Assembly (NCBI GenBank): GCA_043816305.1
Contig: JBDRHZ010000048.1
Coordinates: 1 to 39,702 of the forward strand
DNA length: 39,702 nucleotides
Direction of reading: 5' to 3'
Origin: JAHIVN01 sp018816645
GTDB taxonomy: Bacteria > Patescibacteriota > Dojkabacteria > JAHIVN01
Part shown: positions 39,611-39,702 of the stretch, piece after piece
Layout: each line of letters begins with the position of its first letter
Position numbering within the stretch: the first letter of the stretch is position 1
Made by a program: the position numbers and the translations under genes
The notes under the pieces: model-generated
Told to the model about the DNA's origin: nothing
The model's database searches: none
The model's input: only the letters and a program-made list of their open reading frames with translations

Positions 39611-39702
39611 ATGATAAGGCAAAAATGTATAAAATGTGGTGGTACAGAATTTTGGAACGTCCGTAGAGGGAAGAAAAGGTGCAAGAAATGTAGATATGAG
39701 TT
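39611..39702 (+). CDS. IS1595/ISXO2-like transposase, N-terminal zinc ribbon (cut by window edge)
   Basis: The frame from ATG 39611 runs to the window's end: 30 codons. CIKCGG...FWNVRRGKKRCKKCRYE is a CxxC...CxxC zinc ribbon with the RRGKKRCKxC spelling seen at the N-terminus of IS1595-family transposases. GATAAT a few bases upstream could be its -10. The catalytic domain would lie beyond the window, so completeness is unknown. Confidence 0.65.
   Translation, partial: MIRQKCIKCGGTEFWNVRRGKKRCKKCRYE

Noticed and set aside
39578..39684. N-terminal half of the minus-strand frame upstream of the RAYT motif
   Set aside because: It lacks transposase residues and runs antisense over the zinc-ribbon transposase start.

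Overview
The window is about 37% GC by eye, densely coded, read with the standard bacterial code (TGA acts as a stop), and full of small hypothetical proteins and word-like intergenic repeats. Many genes carry a -10 hexamer only 5-7 nt before the start codon and no Shine-Dalgarno, i.e. leaderless transcription. With YbeY, MiaB, a Gld-type ABC system and tRNA genes without encoded CCA, this suggests a small-genome anaerobic bacterium, most likely of the Candidate Phyla Radiation (Patescibacteria). The phylum is inference; no rRNA or ribosomal protein gene is present to test it.

Layout. 1-1012: repeat-rich start and a nucleotidyltransferase-like protein. 1013-4599 (-): RsmJ-like methyltransferase, MFS exporter, PhzF-like isomerase, SDR reductase. 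4921-6609: methyltransferase-like protein and an APH-type kinase. 6828-8274: tRNA-Gln followed by a two-gene cassette whose second member looks like a Shedu-type nuclease. 8392-14111 (-): metallophosphoesterase, MiaB, and a complete GldA/GldF/GldG-like ABC operon. 14305-17594: YbeY, a large GT-C-like membrane protein and a methyltransferase. 17662-21906: a cell-surface block with an LPXTG microprotein, slipin, sigma factor and VWA membrane protein. 21986-22629 (-): Doc toxin with a 52-aa putative antitoxin and a palindromic operator. 22789-26721: cupin, coiled-coil protein, ornithine-cyclodeaminase-like enzyme, HisC-like aminotransferase, GNAT-like protein. 26954-31045: TrmB-type regulator, L-cysteine desulfidase and tryptophanase-like lyase, an amino-acid degradation module. 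31244-33483: putative zincin, two small proteins, EamA transporter.

33663-37273 is the most novel locus. A radical SAM/SPASM peptide maturase is preceded and overlapped by a 46-codon ORF with a CxCxCxCxC core, and is flanked by two paralogous regulators with an OmpR-type winged helix behind a shared unknown N-terminal domain. I read this as a candidate new ribosomally made, radical-SAM-modified peptide (RiPP) system with dedicated regulators. 37328-38260 is a frameshifted gene between two matching hairpins; 38329-39345 a two-gene operon with a clear terminator; 39445-39702 a REP-associated transposase remnant and the start of an IS1595-like transposase.

Two dispersed repeat families (a GCCTGCC/GGCAGGC palindrome and TGAACC(A/C)GC) and several simple word-like repeats occur between genes. 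Related sequence also lies in frame inside ybeY, miaB and the tryptophanase-like gene.
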